A model generated the notes under the pieces. That model made no database searches and was not told where the DNA came from. It worked only from the letters and a program-made list of their open reading frames with translations. Position numbers and translations under genes: made by a program. Below are positions 1 through 8,690 of a DNA stretch of 39,581 nt, piece after piece. Origin of the DNA: Cupriavidus lacunae (GTDB taxonomy: Bacteria; Pseudomonadota; Gammaproteobacteria; Burkholderiales; Burkholderiaceae); assembly GCF_003353055.1 (NCBI RefSeq), contig NZ_QKWJ01000053.1, positions 11,259 through 50,839 of the forward strand. Reading direction: 5' to 3'. Position 1 is the first letter of the stretch, and each line of letters opens with the position of its first letter.

Positions 1-266
1 CACTATTGGCCGCCTTGGGGCAGCGCAGCCGGCAATTCGCTCGCCGGAAACCGGTCGTTGAGCCGGGGCGAACGTCACCTCGGCTATTCGAATTGGATGG
101 CGAGGTCGACCGACCGCTTCTGGCCGGTCCCAGTCGTCGGCCCTCAGTCACAGGCCAGGCCCGGCTCAATCGGCGGCTCGCGACCCAAAGCGGCCAACGG
201 CGTCCAGCGGAAGCGGACAGCCGTACCGCAGACTGGCAGCGATCTCCGCGTACCACACAATGCGCG
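1..266. other. Non-coding spacer left of the sensor kinase gene
   Basis: I see no convincing gene here; open frames on the plus strand run antisense into the kinase gene and have no family-like protein. The stretch is GC-rich. Its right part (about 185-240) has a pattern of GGCCA, a GGAAGCGG core, and then GCAGACTGG. A degenerate version occurs in reverse orientation at about 1911-1975. This suggests worn dispersed intergenic repeat units on both sides of the two-component pair. Confidence 0.4.
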
Positions 267-1385
267 CTATTTGCCACGAGGCAGATTTACAGAGAACACC
301 GTTTCTGTTGCGTCGGATCGCGCATCGATTTCGCCCCCGTGTGCCTTGGCAATCTCGCGCGCGATATACAGTCCGAGCCCCAGACTGCTGTCGGTATTTG
401 TGCCTTGATGGTTCGGGCCGCGCTGGAGTGGATTAAAAATGAGGTCGAGGGTCGACCGCTCAATGGCGGTGCCGGTATTCCTTACTTCCAGTAGGACTTC
501 CACGCCCTCGTCGGTCACTGTCACACATACCGGCGCGTCTTGCGCTCCGTACTTGATCGCATTTAGTACCAGGTTGCCCAACAACTGCTGGAGACGTCGG
601 CCATCCCAGACACCCATGCAGTCACCCACCACGTCCAGATCAATCTGACGGTCCGGATGTACTACCCGCAACTGGTCCAGCGTATCGGCAAACAACTGGG
701 CCAGATCGATATCGGTCGGCGCGATATTGATACCCAAACCGAGCCTGGTTCGATTGAAATCAACCATATCGTCCAGCAGCGCCTGCATGCGAGCGCCGCT
801 TCTGATCAAGCGGGTCGCGGCTCCCGACACTTTTTCGCCGGCGTTCAGCGCCGCCAGATACGACGCTGTAATCTGGATGGTCTGGAGCGGACTGCGCATG
901 TCATGCCCCAACATTCCTAGGAACAGATTACGGGCCAAGTCTACCTGCATGGTGAAAAAGTCTACCGACTCGGCGATTGCCTGATCGATGGCCTCGTTGA
1001 AACGGATCATGTCATCCTCGTGATGACTGTCGGGCGCGTACTCGTCCAGCCACATTCGGAGTACGCTCGCGCGCAGGGCACGGTATTCGGCAACCATCTG
1101 GTTGATATCGAAGCCGCTTCGCGCGCGCAAAAGGGCGTGCATCTGGGCGGCTGTCTCTGGAGCTCCGGCCAGTATGGGCGCCTGTCCTGTGGACTTTTCA
1201 AATTGTTCCTTCCTGCTTTGGGAAGTAGACAGATCCTTTGCCACGGCCACCAGAATCTGCTGCGCATGGTCCCGTAAGGCCAGCGATCTCATATCTGCCG
1301 CTGCTGGCAACTGGGTGCGGGCAAAGTCCTCCCATCGCAACAGAATGGCATCCATATGGTCGAGGATAAAGTCGGCTAATCGCAT
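267..1385 (-). CDS. Sensor histidine kinase with RsbRD-type N-terminal domain
   Basis: Predicted soluble sensor kinase of 372 residues that would autophosphorylate on histidine and pass phosphate to a response regulator. The N-terminal 150 residues resemble the RsbRD_N domain (all-helical, with a conserved RALRASVLRMW helix). A HisKA box GHDMRSP follows with the phospho-histidine near residue 161. The HATPase_c domain has N-box GNLVLNAIKYG and G2 box GLGLYIAREIAKAHGG. The usual DxGxG box is degenerate (RNTGTAI). There are no membrane segments or PAS domain. I prefer the start at 1385, which follows a GAGAG ribosome site; an ATG at 1418 has none. The gene is divergent from the receiver gene at 1512, its probable partner. 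Its signal is unknown. Confidence 0.8.
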   Translation of the reverse strand: MRLADFILDHMDAILLRWEDFARTQLPAAADMRSLALRDHAQQILVAVAKDLSTSQSRKEQFEKSTGQAPILAGAPETAAQMHALLRARSGFDINQMVAEYRALRASVLRMWLDEYAPDSHHEDDMIRFNEAIDQAIAESVDFFTMQVDLARNLFLGMLGHDMRSPLQTIQITASYLAALNAGEKVSGAATRLIRSGARMQALLDDMVDFNRTRLGLGINIAPTDIDLAQLFADTLDQLRVVHPDRQIDLDVVGDCMGVWDGRRLQQLLGNLVLNAIKYGAQDAPVCVTVTDEGVEVLLEVRNTGTAIERSTLDLIFNPLQRGPNHQGTNTDSSLGLGLYIAREIAKAHGGEIDARSDATETVFSVNLPRGK

Positions 1386-1511
1386 GTCTGCTCTCGAAAG
1401 ACGGAAAATGCGTCGCATAACGCATTTTTGCGGAATCCATGCCTGGCAAAATTGCTACCTGATTTTTGTCGGGTACATCAATTGCTTATGGTAAGGCAAT
1501 TGGAGAACCTA

Positions 1512-1910
1512 ATGCCTACCCGAAACGCCGTGCGCCTGCTAATCGCGGACGACGACCCGAATGCGTTGGCAGCATACGAGTTGTTCTTCGACGCGCATGG
1601 TTACGAAACCCGGACAACAGGAGACGGCGCGGACGCGCTCGCGGAATACTATGCGTGGCGTCCGGACGCTGTTGTTCTCGACATTCAGATGCCCGGTTTG
1701 GACGGGCGCGCGGTGGCAAGGGAGATCCGGCGCCTACAATCCCCGCCGGCGCCATTGCTGGTGGCGGTTACCGCTCTGACATCGCCTTCCGAGGAGGCCG
1801 AATCAATCAGATCCGGGTTCGATCATCATTTTGTAAAGCCTGCCGATCTGCCGGCCGTCCTCAATGCGATAGCGGCCCGCGTAAGCCCTGGCGCCACGGA
1901 TGATTCATGA
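1512..1910 (+). CDS. Single-domain response regulator (CheY-like receiver)
   Basis: A 132-residue stand-alone receiver with no output domain. It has the acidic pocket ADDD at residues 12-15, the phospho-acceptor Asp57 in VVLDIQMPGLDG, Thr88 in the VAVTAL strand and Lys109 in FVKP, so all phosphotransfer residues are present. The start at 1512 is supported by GGAG seven bases upstream; an in-frame extension to 1428 lacks a ribosome site. It lies head to head with the RsbRD-type histidine kinase, with about 125 bp between them, so it is probably that kinase's substrate and acts by protein-protein contact or as a phosphate sink. No DNA-binding role can be claimed. Confidence 0.85.
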   Translation: MPTRNAVRLLIADDDPNALAAYELFFDAHGYETRTTGDGADALAEYYAWRPDAVVLDIQMPGLDGRAVAREIRRLQSPPAPLLVAVTALTSPSEEAESIRSGFDHHFVKPADLPAVLNAIAARVSPGATDDS

Positions 1911-2280
1911 CAATCGGCTCCGCAGTCTATGACCGCTTTCCGGCGCGCTAATGACTGGCCGTTCATGGCCGGTCTCTGCCCTCGGCACATCGTGGCCGGA
2001 GCTTGCGGTTGCCAGAGGCGACTGCCGACCCATGCGGTTCGTCGACTTCTCCGAAGGGGACATTCAACCGCGCTTCTGAACCCGAGCCGCGAAACGTGCC
2101 GACCGCTGACTACGCAGGCCAACCGATAAAGGAATGCTAGGAACCCGACTACTTGCGCCAACATCACACAGGCGATAAAGCGTCCATACTTAGTACTCGG
2201 GGTCGTCGCCCGGGTTACCCATCATTTTCTACGCCTCAGTAGGTGATAACTTCTGTGCTCCCTTCTGAGCACCGCCTATC
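1911..2280. other. Gene-free spacer with degenerate repeat
   Basis: No gene is supported in this 370-bp stretch. The first part carries a worn unit (GACCGCTTTCCGGCGCG, then GACTGGCCG) that resembles, in reverse, the motif near 185-240. The segment at about 2035-2080 (CGACTTCTCCGAAGGGGACA) looks like a second worn unit of the kind often scattered between genes in this bacterial group. I see no clear terminator or promoter. Confidence 0.4.
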
Positions 2281-3873
2281 TCATCCATGCGTTGCGCTGG
2301 AGCGGTACGCCGCGTACACACATCTTTCCGCGTAAATGCTGGCGAGTGATGCTTGATCAAGCGCAGCCAATTCTTGAACGTCTGGGGCATCTCGGAGTGC
2401 TACCAGCAATCGGTCCTTTGGCAGCTTGCGGAAGCACTCAAAGAAAAAGTCGTACAGCTCCAATGGGGTGTCAGCCTTCCGCTTCCTTTGCGTCAAGACA
2501 CCGAAGAATGTGTCGGGATGCCGGCTCCACGCAGCCATCTCTTCTGAGAGCGGCCACGCGCAGATGATGTTCTCTCCTCCTGCAAAGCTGAGACTGCACA
2601 GCGCCTGCTTCTCTTGTTCCATCACTTCCGCGCTGGTCAGCACTCCCGGACGTTCCTTTCCTTCAGCATCGCGCACAAGGTAGGCCTGTCCGATGACCAA
2701 GCGCGGTGTCTCGCTGCCAAACGCAAATTCGGGAATCTCACCATCAAAAGTAATAGGAATGTGCGTATGGTCTTGGATTGAGCGCATCAATTCGTGCATC
2801 TCTATGTGGGCTTCGCGGGCGACGATCGCATCGCGCAGAGTCGGCATTGCCGCATTGGCCTTGAAGTCGGGGATCTGGAAGCCATCAACGTCGGCACAGC
2901 ATCGGAAAGAAGCAGAGTTGAGGTGGTGGTGATAGGGCGTGTTTGTAACGATCAAGTACGCCGGCGGCAGCGCCTGGCCGTTGACGGCCTTGTGTTCGAA
3001 TCCTCTCAGCTTTCGTATCGCGGAGTTCATCAGAGGTGGACCGCCGGCTTCAGTGCCGTCGTCGGGCATGTTGACGTCTATGAAGACAATGCGGGGGTAG
3101 TTAGCCCGCTTTTGAAGGGCGCCGATCAGCAGATGTCCCATGCGTGGCCGCGCGCCTGCTCTATGCTTTGCTTCGACTGAGAACTTTCGCCCCGTTCTCG
3201 TGAAAGCGGCTGTGAACTCGCAGTGCGACGTAGTCCGATCATCTTCATTCTCGAACTCCAGCTCGAAGCCGGCACGTATAAGTGATGCTGCGACGAAAAC
3301 CTCGTACCGGGCTCCTTCAAAATTGTCATGATTGCGGAGACGTGCGAGTAGCTTTGCCTGCAACTCTGCATTATGGTCGAGCGAGTACAGGTCGTAGGCG
3401 AGGAACATGTAAGCAGCGACGGCTCCTGTCATCTCCGCCGAATGAACTTTGCCGGGCTCGTGGATGAAGGTGCGTTGATACTCGCACATCATCTGATACC
3501 ACGTGATAACCGGGTGTCGGTCTTCCGGAGCCTTGGCGATTTCCACAGAGCCCCACTTTTCCGCCCCAGGGCCTGAGTTCATGGCGGCCTTGATATAGTC
3601 CACGAGGAAGTCATGGAACGTCTTCCAACCTTTGGAATACATCAACCGATTCTTGACCGCTACGAATCTGTGGCCGCTATCCGCCTCAGTTGAAACGATA
3701 GGCCTGCCGAAGCCTTGCTGGCGCCTGCGCTGAGTTTCAGCGGCTTGCGCCCGATCCATTGCCTCCCGAATCTGGGTCTGCATCTCCTCTGCACAAGTTG
3801 GAGCCCCATGGCAGTGCTTAAATTTCTTCCCGCTTCCGCATGGACAGCGTTCGTTGCGACCTACTTTTGCCAT
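2281..3873 (-). CDS. SEC-C motif protein with nuclease-like E-x-K motif
   Basis: A 530-residue protein of unassigned function. The N-terminus is a textbook SEC-C zinc motif, CxCx8CH (Cys10, Cys12, Cys21, His22), found at the end of SecA and on many accessory proteins. Residues 30-55 are charged and helical. The middle has Asp/Glu-rich strands followed by Glu219 and FSVEAKHR (Glu234, Lys236), which fits the strand-turn-strand core of PD-(D/E)XK nucleases. That reading is inference from pattern only. The start at 3873 has GGA seven bases upstream. It is followed on the same strand by nothing in the window and preceded by the GHKL ATPase gene 280 bp away, another protein with a nuclease-like domain, which suggests a defence setting. 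Confidence 0.7.
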   Translation of the reverse strand: MAKVGRNERCPCGSGKKFKHCHGAPTCAEEMQTQIREAMDRAQAAETQRRRQQGFGRPIVSTEADSGHRFVAVKNRLMYSKGWKTFHDFLVDYIKAAMNSGPGAEKWGSVEIAKAPEDRHPVITWYQMMCEYQRTFIHEPGKVHSAEMTGAVAAYMFLAYDLYSLDHNAELQAKLLARLRNHDNFEGARYEVFVAASLIRAGFELEFENEDDRTTSHCEFTAAFTRTGRKFSVEAKHRAGARPRMGHLLIGALQKRANYPRIVFIDVNMPDDGTEAGGPPLMNSAIRKLRGFEHKAVNGQALPPAYLIVTNTPYHHHLNSASFRCCADVDGFQIPDFKANAAMPTLRDAIVAREAHIEMHELMRSIQDHTHIPITFDGEIPEFAFGSETPRLVIGQAYLVRDAEGKERPGVLTSAEVMEQEKQALCSLSFAGGENIICAWPLSEEMAAWSRHPDTFFGVLTQRKRKADTPLELYDFFFECFRKLPKDRLLVALRDAPDVQELAALDQASLASIYAERCVYAAYRSSATHG

Positions 3874-4153
3874 GAGTATTCCGCCGTGATCTGTATTGGC
3901 GGATTGTAGCTCTTCATGCGTTGACAGCTATGGCCCCAGGAGCAGGCGCGATTCGTGCAGCGGGGCAGGCTGGGCGGCTACGGCATGCGAAAGCCGTCGC
4001 GTACGAACATCTCCTTGTGGCCGACAAGCGCTCTTCATTGGGAGTGAGTTATGGTCCCGGCAATTGGGATGAGACGCTCTACTGCCGCCATGGTCTGTCG
4101 GGCCGTGAGGTTCCGGCTTCCGACACTGCGTCGCCCTCCGCCCGCAGAAGCCT

Positions 4154-6103
4154 TCACTTGGCTTCCACTGGCTCGATTTCCATCAGTTCGGCCTGCACCA
4201 CCTCGACAGGTGCAAGAAACTGCTTCAAGGTCTCCTGCTGTTCCACAAGAAACGGGGCGTCCTTGACCTTGCTGTGCAGGTTCAGAAGCCGCTTCTCCGC
4301 CCTGATCAGGATGGTGTCATACAGCATGGGTGAAATCTTGACTTCTTCACCGTGCGTGGTGGGCTCGTTCTCGCCAGCCTCAATACGATCGCCTAGAACG
4401 AAGCCGTCTACACGGGTATATTTCTTCAGGTATCCCCGCTCCCGAAGTTCCTTCACATACTTCCAGACCTGGTTCTTCTCCTGGCTGCCCAAGGCCAAGC
4501 CGGTGGTCTTCAAGTCAATGATGACAAGGTGCTCCACGCCGTCTTCGTCATGGTATTCGTCGTAAGAGGCACGCGCATAGAAGCCAACGCTGCTGTCGGG
4601 CAGGGCAACGAAATCGGGTCGGTTGCGGGTGCCTTTCCCGCCATTGTCCTTGAACAAGGTCTTGATCACATTGGTCATCCCCTTGTTGGAGGTGAATTCA
4701 ATGGATTCAAACTGGGCGCCGAACATCCACAGTCCGCGTTCGAACAAGGGCTGCAGCTCGTGAACTTCATCCACCCCAACTTTCTTGAGCTTGGTGCGGA
4801 GTTCGCCGATCAGCTTGAGGCGGTTCTGGATCTCATCGAGCACCAGCTTTGCCATGCCGATCGTCCACTCCTGCAAGATCTCATGCAGCGTGTCGTAATC
4901 ATTGGGCTCGCACTTGTGCAGCAAATCCAGCAGCCCGTACCGCGATTTCGATTGCTCCAGCTTCGCCAGGATGCTGGACAATTGCACGATCTCGTTCTCA
5001 CCGAAGTTCGGGCACGTATCCACCACTTCATCCACGAAGCTTCGTACGCGATCTTTGCTGACCGGCGACAAGGTGTTCATGGTCGTGCCGATCCTTTCGA
5101 TCACGGCACTGCGGCGACTATCGCGCTCTACCTTGCTGGCGTCAAAGATGATCTGCCTGACCCGGTCTTGCACCGCCTCGCGGGTCTTCGTCCACGCTGG
5201 GTTCTCTTCCTTGAAACCACTCCAGTCGCTCAGCACCGCGTCATCGGCATTCAGGAAGTCGGCCTGCACAATGAAGGTAAATCGCTTCGCCTCGGAAGTT
5301 CGACCGTCCAGAATCCGCTCGTAGTCGCTGCGGCTCCATCTGCACTGACCCACAGCGCGACTCTGGACCCACCATGCCAAGCCATGCTGCTTCGTCGTCT
5401 TGTCCGCCTTCTTGGTGTCAATGTGGAGGATGGTTGCCTTGCCATATCCCTCAATTTCCACCTCGCTCTTGGAAAGCAGGTCCGGGATATCGTTGAAGCT
5501 GATCACACTGCCGTTGAGCTTCACCGTAAAGGCTGGGTTCGCAAGGAACCGACTGCCAATCAATTCACGCGCCTTCTCCGGCGTGAACATGAGGTGGGGA
5601 ATGGTGCCGCTGCCAACGATCTCCGTGCCGTGGCCCATCACCCCGTTATCCTTGAAGGAAATCTCTTCAAGCACCAATGGATCGGTGGACGTGCGACGCA
5701 CGCGACAAACGAACTCCTGACCGTGCTTCCGTGAGGTGATGAGGTACTCGGAACTGAAGCAGAAGCTCGCGAATCGTCCTTTCCCATTCTTGCCAAAGAC
5801 GAGTCGCGGCAGTCCTTGGACGTCATCGGGGGGTGCCGAGGTGCTGCCTCCCGAAGTAATGCGATTGTAGGCAATGGTCCGCCAGATGTGCTGGAACTCA
5901 TCGCGGGTCATGCCATGCCCGTTGTCGGCGATCTTGAACGGCTTCTCTAGCTTTGCATCTGGCCAGATGACATTGACTTCGGTCGCATAGGCGTCCCAGC
6001 AATTGGCGACCAACTCCACGATCGCCGTCGCGGGGTCGGTGATGATCGCTCCGGCATAGCTTTCCAGAAATCGCTCGTCGTAGAGAAGAGTTCTTTGCTC
6101 CAT
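4154..6103 (-). CDS. GHKL-type ATPase with C-terminal PD-(D/E)XK nuclease-like domain
   Basis: A 649-residue two-part protein. The N-terminus has an Hsp90/gyrase/MutL-type ATP-binding fold: N-box ELVANCWDAY with Glu30 and Asn34, then KIADNGHGM (Asp60, Gly62, Gly64), then the lid motif FGKNGKGRFA at 103-112. The middle (about 300-480) is helical and charged. The C-terminus contains RPDFVAL (Pro496-Asp497), an acidic loop, and VIIDLKTTG (Asp530, Lys532), the order and spacing of a PD-(D/E)XK nuclease core. The ATP-driven dimerisation seen in GHKL proteins could gate cleavage, but that is inference. Its neighbours are the SEC-C protein downstream and the recombinase-bounded cassette upstream. 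It differs from classical sensor kinases in lacking a HisKA domain. It could be a MORC-like or MutL-like defence effector. Confidence 0.8.
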   Translation of the reverse strand: MEQRTLLYDERFLESYAGAIITDPATAIVELVANCWDAYATEVNVIWPDAKLEKPFKIADNGHGMTRDEFQHIWRTIAYNRITSGGSTSAPPDDVQGLPRLVFGKNGKGRFASFCFSSEYLITSRKHGQEFVCRVRRTSTDPLVLEEISFKDNGVMGHGTEIVGSGTIPHLMFTPEKARELIGSRFLANPAFTVKLNGSVISFNDIPDLLSKSEVEIEGYGKATILHIDTKKADKTTKQHGLAWWVQSRAVGQCRWSRSDYERILDGRTSEAKRFTFIVQADFLNADDAVLSDWSGFKEENPAWTKTREAVQDRVRQIIFDASKVERDSRRSAVIERIGTTMNTLSPVSKDRVRSFVDEVVDTCPNFGENEIVQLSSILAKLEQSKSRYGLLDLLHKCEPNDYDTLHEILQEWTIGMAKLVLDEIQNRLKLIGELRTKLKKVGVDEVHELQPLFERGLWMFGAQFESIEFTSNKGMTNVIKTLFKDNGGKGTRNRPDFVALPDSSVGFYARASYDEYHDEDGVEHLVIIDLKTTGLALGSQEKNQVWKYVKELRERGYLKKYTRVDGFVLGDRIEAGENEPTTHGEEVKISPMLYDTILIRAEKRLLNLHSKVKDAPFLVEQQETLKQFLAPVEVVQAELMEIEPVEAK

Positions 6104-6734
6104 TCAGATCAGCCCCGTCACGGTCTCTCGGTTCGTATTAAAAATCCAAGGATGCAATGTGTGGAATCCTCAAGGTGGCCGATATTAACCTTGCGCGGCA
6201 AATCGGTAAATGGCGGCAGCCGCTGCCCGAAGACGGGAATGCGAACGGTAGCGATGGGGCGGTCGTCGCGAAGGCACGAAAGCGCCTGGGCGAAGCGCGG
6301 CGACAGGGAGCGGCCACGCGCGGCTTGGCGGCGCAAGCGTTGCAGGCCTGCATGCGGCCGCGACCCGCAGGAGTCTGACATGACAGCATCCGCTGCGGCC
6401 CGACTGGGAGCCATGGGCGCCTTGCGCCGACCATCCATGGAACCCGCAGCCGGCAGCGGTGCCCTCGGTCAGCGCGTCGACGATGACGTCGAGCGGGGGG
6501 GAAGGGGGCGGATTCGTCCATGGCGGGTGGCAAGACGGGTATGGGGGCGTGCGCGGGGCGGCGGTCATGGTCGGGGCCGCCGGTGGACGGGACCTCTCCT
6601 TGGGGAAGGCCATCGCGCCTGTGTCGTCAGGCCGAGGCGGATCTTCGGGCGCGCAAACGGCCGGGAGGCGCGCTCGCCGGGTGTCGAGCGCGGCAGGCCG
6701 TGGGTTGGCGTCGGCAATTTTTGCCGGCGAGTGG

Positions 6735-6760
6735 GGCAACATAATGCGTCATATTTTGGG
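6735..6760 (+). repeat. dif-like recombination site, left copy (imperfect)
   Basis: Left arm GGCAACATAA, spacer TGCGTC, right arm ATATTTTGGG. The left arm matches 7 of 10 and the right arm 9 of 10 positions of the perfect site at 10826-10851, in the same orientation. The similarity continues past the right arm to GGACGC (12 of 17 with one gap). The inner CATAA end of the left arm is also what Xer/dif sites show. The two sites enclose four genes and nothing else. Function is inferred from architecture and position. Confidence 0.5.
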
Positions 6761-6769
6761 AACAAGGAT

Positions 6770-6788
6770 CCGGACGCGTGGTGTCCGG
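6770..6788. repeat. Hairpin beside the left dif-like site
   Basis: CCGGAC and GTCCGG form a 6-bp stem around a 7-base loop, starting ten bases to the right of the dif-like site. A larger inverted repeat with GGACGCC arms sits in the equivalent place beside the right copy, so this may be part of the same site. Confidence 0.35.
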
Positions 6789-7072
6789 CGTCAACGTCCC
6801 GGCGGGAGCAGTAGGGCTGCCGCGTCGAAGGACTATCGTGGACGCGCGATATCGCAAGGCCGAAGACCGATATTGATGTTGGCGGGACTGTGGCCACCGG
6901 CCCCGGGCAAGCGGGGAGAGCAGGACTGGCAACCGACCTCTCACGCTCACACATTGATGGAACAATTCTTCGGAATGTGATCAATATGGCATGGCTGCTT
7001 TGCTGGGTAGCGAAACGTGCATGGCGCAAGGGTCGGGCCGTTGTCGGTCATCGGGCAAGGAGTGTGGGGGCT

Positions 7073-7089
7073 CCTACTGCAGAAGTAGG
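7073..7089. promoter_or_regulatory. Small inverted repeat upstream of the GNAT operon
   Basis: CCTACT and AGTAGG are separated by five bases, about 107 bp before the first gene of the cassette operon. Its size and place suit an operator for an autoregulated operon. No promoter hexamers can be assigned with confidence. Confidence 0.3.
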
Positions 7090-7154
7090 GTACGGCTGTC
7101 CATACATTTATGCGATGCTCTGCCTGCTAAAAATCCATAAAACCTGCGGCCATA

Positions 7155-7182
7155 TCCTGCGCTGGCAGAATGCAACGCAGGA
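7155..7182 (+). promoter_or_regulatory. Inverted repeat covering the AGGA before the GNAT gene
   Basis: TCCTGCG (7155-7161) pairs with CGCAGGA (7176-7182). The right arm contains AGGA, the only ribosome-site-like sequence before the 7196 start, at a long spacing of 13 bases. If transcribed, the stem would hide it. It might therefore control translation, but could also be chance. Confidence 0.25.
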
Positions 7183-7195
7183 ATGAAACACGCGA

Positions 7196-7852
7196 ATGAC
7201 GCCAATTTGCTCGGAAAGCGGTCAACTGCTGTGCAACCATACGGCCAACAACGTTCCCTATGTCATCCGGACAGGCTTGGATAGCATGCTGACGTTGACG
7301 CTGGACGCGGACTGGTCGGCCGCCAAGGCCGATGCCTTTAACGCATTTCGTGAGCGATTTCCAAACGGGTTGCCCAGTCGGGCCGAATTTGATTCGGCAG
7401 TGGCCGAATACAATCTCGTGGATTTACACTGGAATTGGCTGAATAAGGCCCACCTCACAGCGACCAACGATTACCAGTGGTTCTACCTGATGGCCGAGGA
7501 CAAGGTCCAGGGTGTCTGCATCATTTTTCATCCGAAGCCCAGCCGCGAAGATGGCGAAAAGATCTTCTACATTGACTATATCGCCGCAGCATACTGGAAC
7601 CGAAATCGTCCCGGGTACAAGCGCCGTTTCTCGAATATCGGCCACATCCTGATCTCCTATGCGGTTGATCATGCAATGCGTGTGCTGCGTTACCGTCCAG
7701 GGTTTTCGTTGCACGCGCTACCCGCGGCCGAGAGCTACTATTCGCGCCTCGGCATGACGCCGTACGATTGCGACGCGGACAAGGAGGGGCTGCGCTATTT
7801 CGAGGCCAGCGAATCTTGCGCCAAGGCCGTGCTGGAGCGCGCTCATGCTTGA
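7196..7852 (+). CDS. GNAT-like N-acetyltransferase domain protein
   Basis: First gene of a three-gene overlapping operon; up to 218 residues. The second half has a GNAT-like order: beta strands around GVCIIF (106-111) and FYIDYIAAAYW (about 124-134), then a helix IGHILISYAVDHAMR (148-162), a strand SLHALP and a final helix SYYSRLGM (180-187). This last part matches the typical acetyltransferase ending 'YxxxGF/M'. The canonical Q/RxxGxG/A acetyl-CoA loop is not clear, being replaced by the NRPGYKRRFSNIGH region, so activity is uncertain. An alternative start at 7286 (MLTLTL) removes 30 poorly folded residues and may be correct. The 3' end overlaps the ImmA/IrrE gene by 8 bp, which implies coupled translation and joint function. 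Confidence 0.7.
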   Translation: MTPICSESGQLLCNHTANNVPYVIRTGLDSMLTLTLDADWSAAKADAFNAFRERFPNGLPSRAEFDSAVAEYNLVDLHWNWLNKAHLTATNDYQWFYLMAEDKVQGVCIIFHPKPSREDGEKIFYIDYIAAAYWNRNRPGYKRRFSNIGHILISYAVDHAMRVLRYRPGFSLHALPAAESYYSRLGMTPYDCDADKEGLRYFEASESCAKAVLERAHA

Positions 7853-8690
7853 CGACGATTTCTCCGTCTACCCGGCAACCGCGTCTTCGGCGTATCAGGT
7901 CTTCGAACTTTACGGGCAGCTCAAGCGCCATCTCAAGTCGAAGGACATCGCCACGCGGAAGGGCGCTGGCGAGTCCGAGTCTGCCTTCCTGCTGAGGACG
8001 GCCATTACGGCGGGCGAAGAAAGCCCTGCGTTGTTTCGCCAGAATGAGCACGCCAATCCTTTTCTCACTTCTGCGTGGCTGTCTATCGTCAAGAACAAGG
8101 CGCGTGCCACGGCATTGAAGGGAATCGTCGAGCCATTCCGCCCGCCCAGTGACGAGGATCTGCGTCGACTCGTTGGCTACAGCACCGATGTGCGCAATCT
8201 GCGCCGCTTGCCCACGATCCTCGCCGAGCAATATGGGGTCATCCTCGTGGTGGAGCGAGCGTTCGCGGCGATGCGTACTGATGGTTGCGTACTGACGCTA
8301 AACACCGGCGCGCCCGTGATTGGCCTGAGTCTGCGCTACAACCGCTACGACAACTTCTGGTTCACGTTGATGCATGAGATGGCCCACATCTGTCTGCATT
8401 ACGATCATCTGTCGACCCCGATCCTGGACGATCTGGAGGAAGAGGATGATGGGGAAGTTGAAGTCGAGGCCAATCGGCTCGCCATGGATATGCTGGTGCC
8501 GCGCAATATCTGGCGAAAAATGGTCTTGCAGCGAGGTTCGCAGAGCCACTTGGTGGAGTATGCGAGGCAAGCCGGCGTTCATGTAGCGATCGCGGCAGGG
8601 CTACTGCGTTACCGCGAGAAGAACTACACCATGTACAGTGACTTGGTCCAATCGGTCGACGTCGCGCATGAACTGGGGATCCAGGGATGA
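7845..8690 (+). CDS. ImmA/IrrE family metallo-endopeptidase
   Basis: A 281-residue protein with the zinc protease motif HEMAH (His177, Glu178, His181) in MHEMAHICLHYD and a third-ligand-type helix EVEANRLAMDMLVP with Glu208. These define the ImmA/IrrE (COG2856) family, whose known members cut phage or stress repressors. The N-terminal 100 residues are not an HTH domain and are not recognised. The gene starts inside the end of the GNAT gene and its TGA overlaps the ATG of the next gene (ATGA), so the three are translationally coupled. In ImmA-like modules the protease often switches on a system by removing a repressor or antitoxin. Here the target may be a cassette protein, which is inference. 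Confidence 0.88.
   Translation: MLDDDFSVYPATASSAYQVFELYGQLKRHLKSKDIATRKGAGESESAFLLRTAITAGEESPALFRQNEHANPFLTSAWLSIVKNKARATALKGIVEPFRPPSDEDLRRLVGYSTDVRNLRRLPTILAEQYGVILVVERAFAAMRTDGCVLTLNTGAPVIGLSLRYNRYDNFWFTLMHEMAHICLHYDHLSTPILDDLEEEDDGEVEVEANRLAMDMLVPRNIWRKMVLQRGSQSHLVEYARQAGVHVAIAAGLLRYREKNYTMYSDLVQSVDVAHELGIQG

Larger units (their letters stand above)
6104..7195. other. Gene-free stretch containing the left boundary of a cassette
   Basis: About 1.1 kb with no supported gene. The first 630 bp are very GC-rich and open in several frames, but none of the translations (rich in Arg, Gly, Ala and Pro) looks like a protein. At 6735-6760 the base composition changes and a dif-like site occurs, followed by a short hairpin. 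From about 6960 to 7195 the DNA is AT-richer and probably holds the promoter of the GNAT-ImmA-beta operon. Two small inverted repeats lie there, at 7073-7089 and 7155-7182. Confidence 0.5.

Noticed and set aside
4529..5734. Plus-strand frame of 401 codons opposite the GHKL ATPase
   Set aside because: Antisense to a gene with clear ATPase and nuclease-like motifs; no recognisable product.
6095..6814. GC-rich plus-strand frames between the GHKL gene and the cassette
   Set aside because: Translations are Arg/Gly/Ala-rich with no predicted structure, several frames are open at once, and the dif-like site lies inside.
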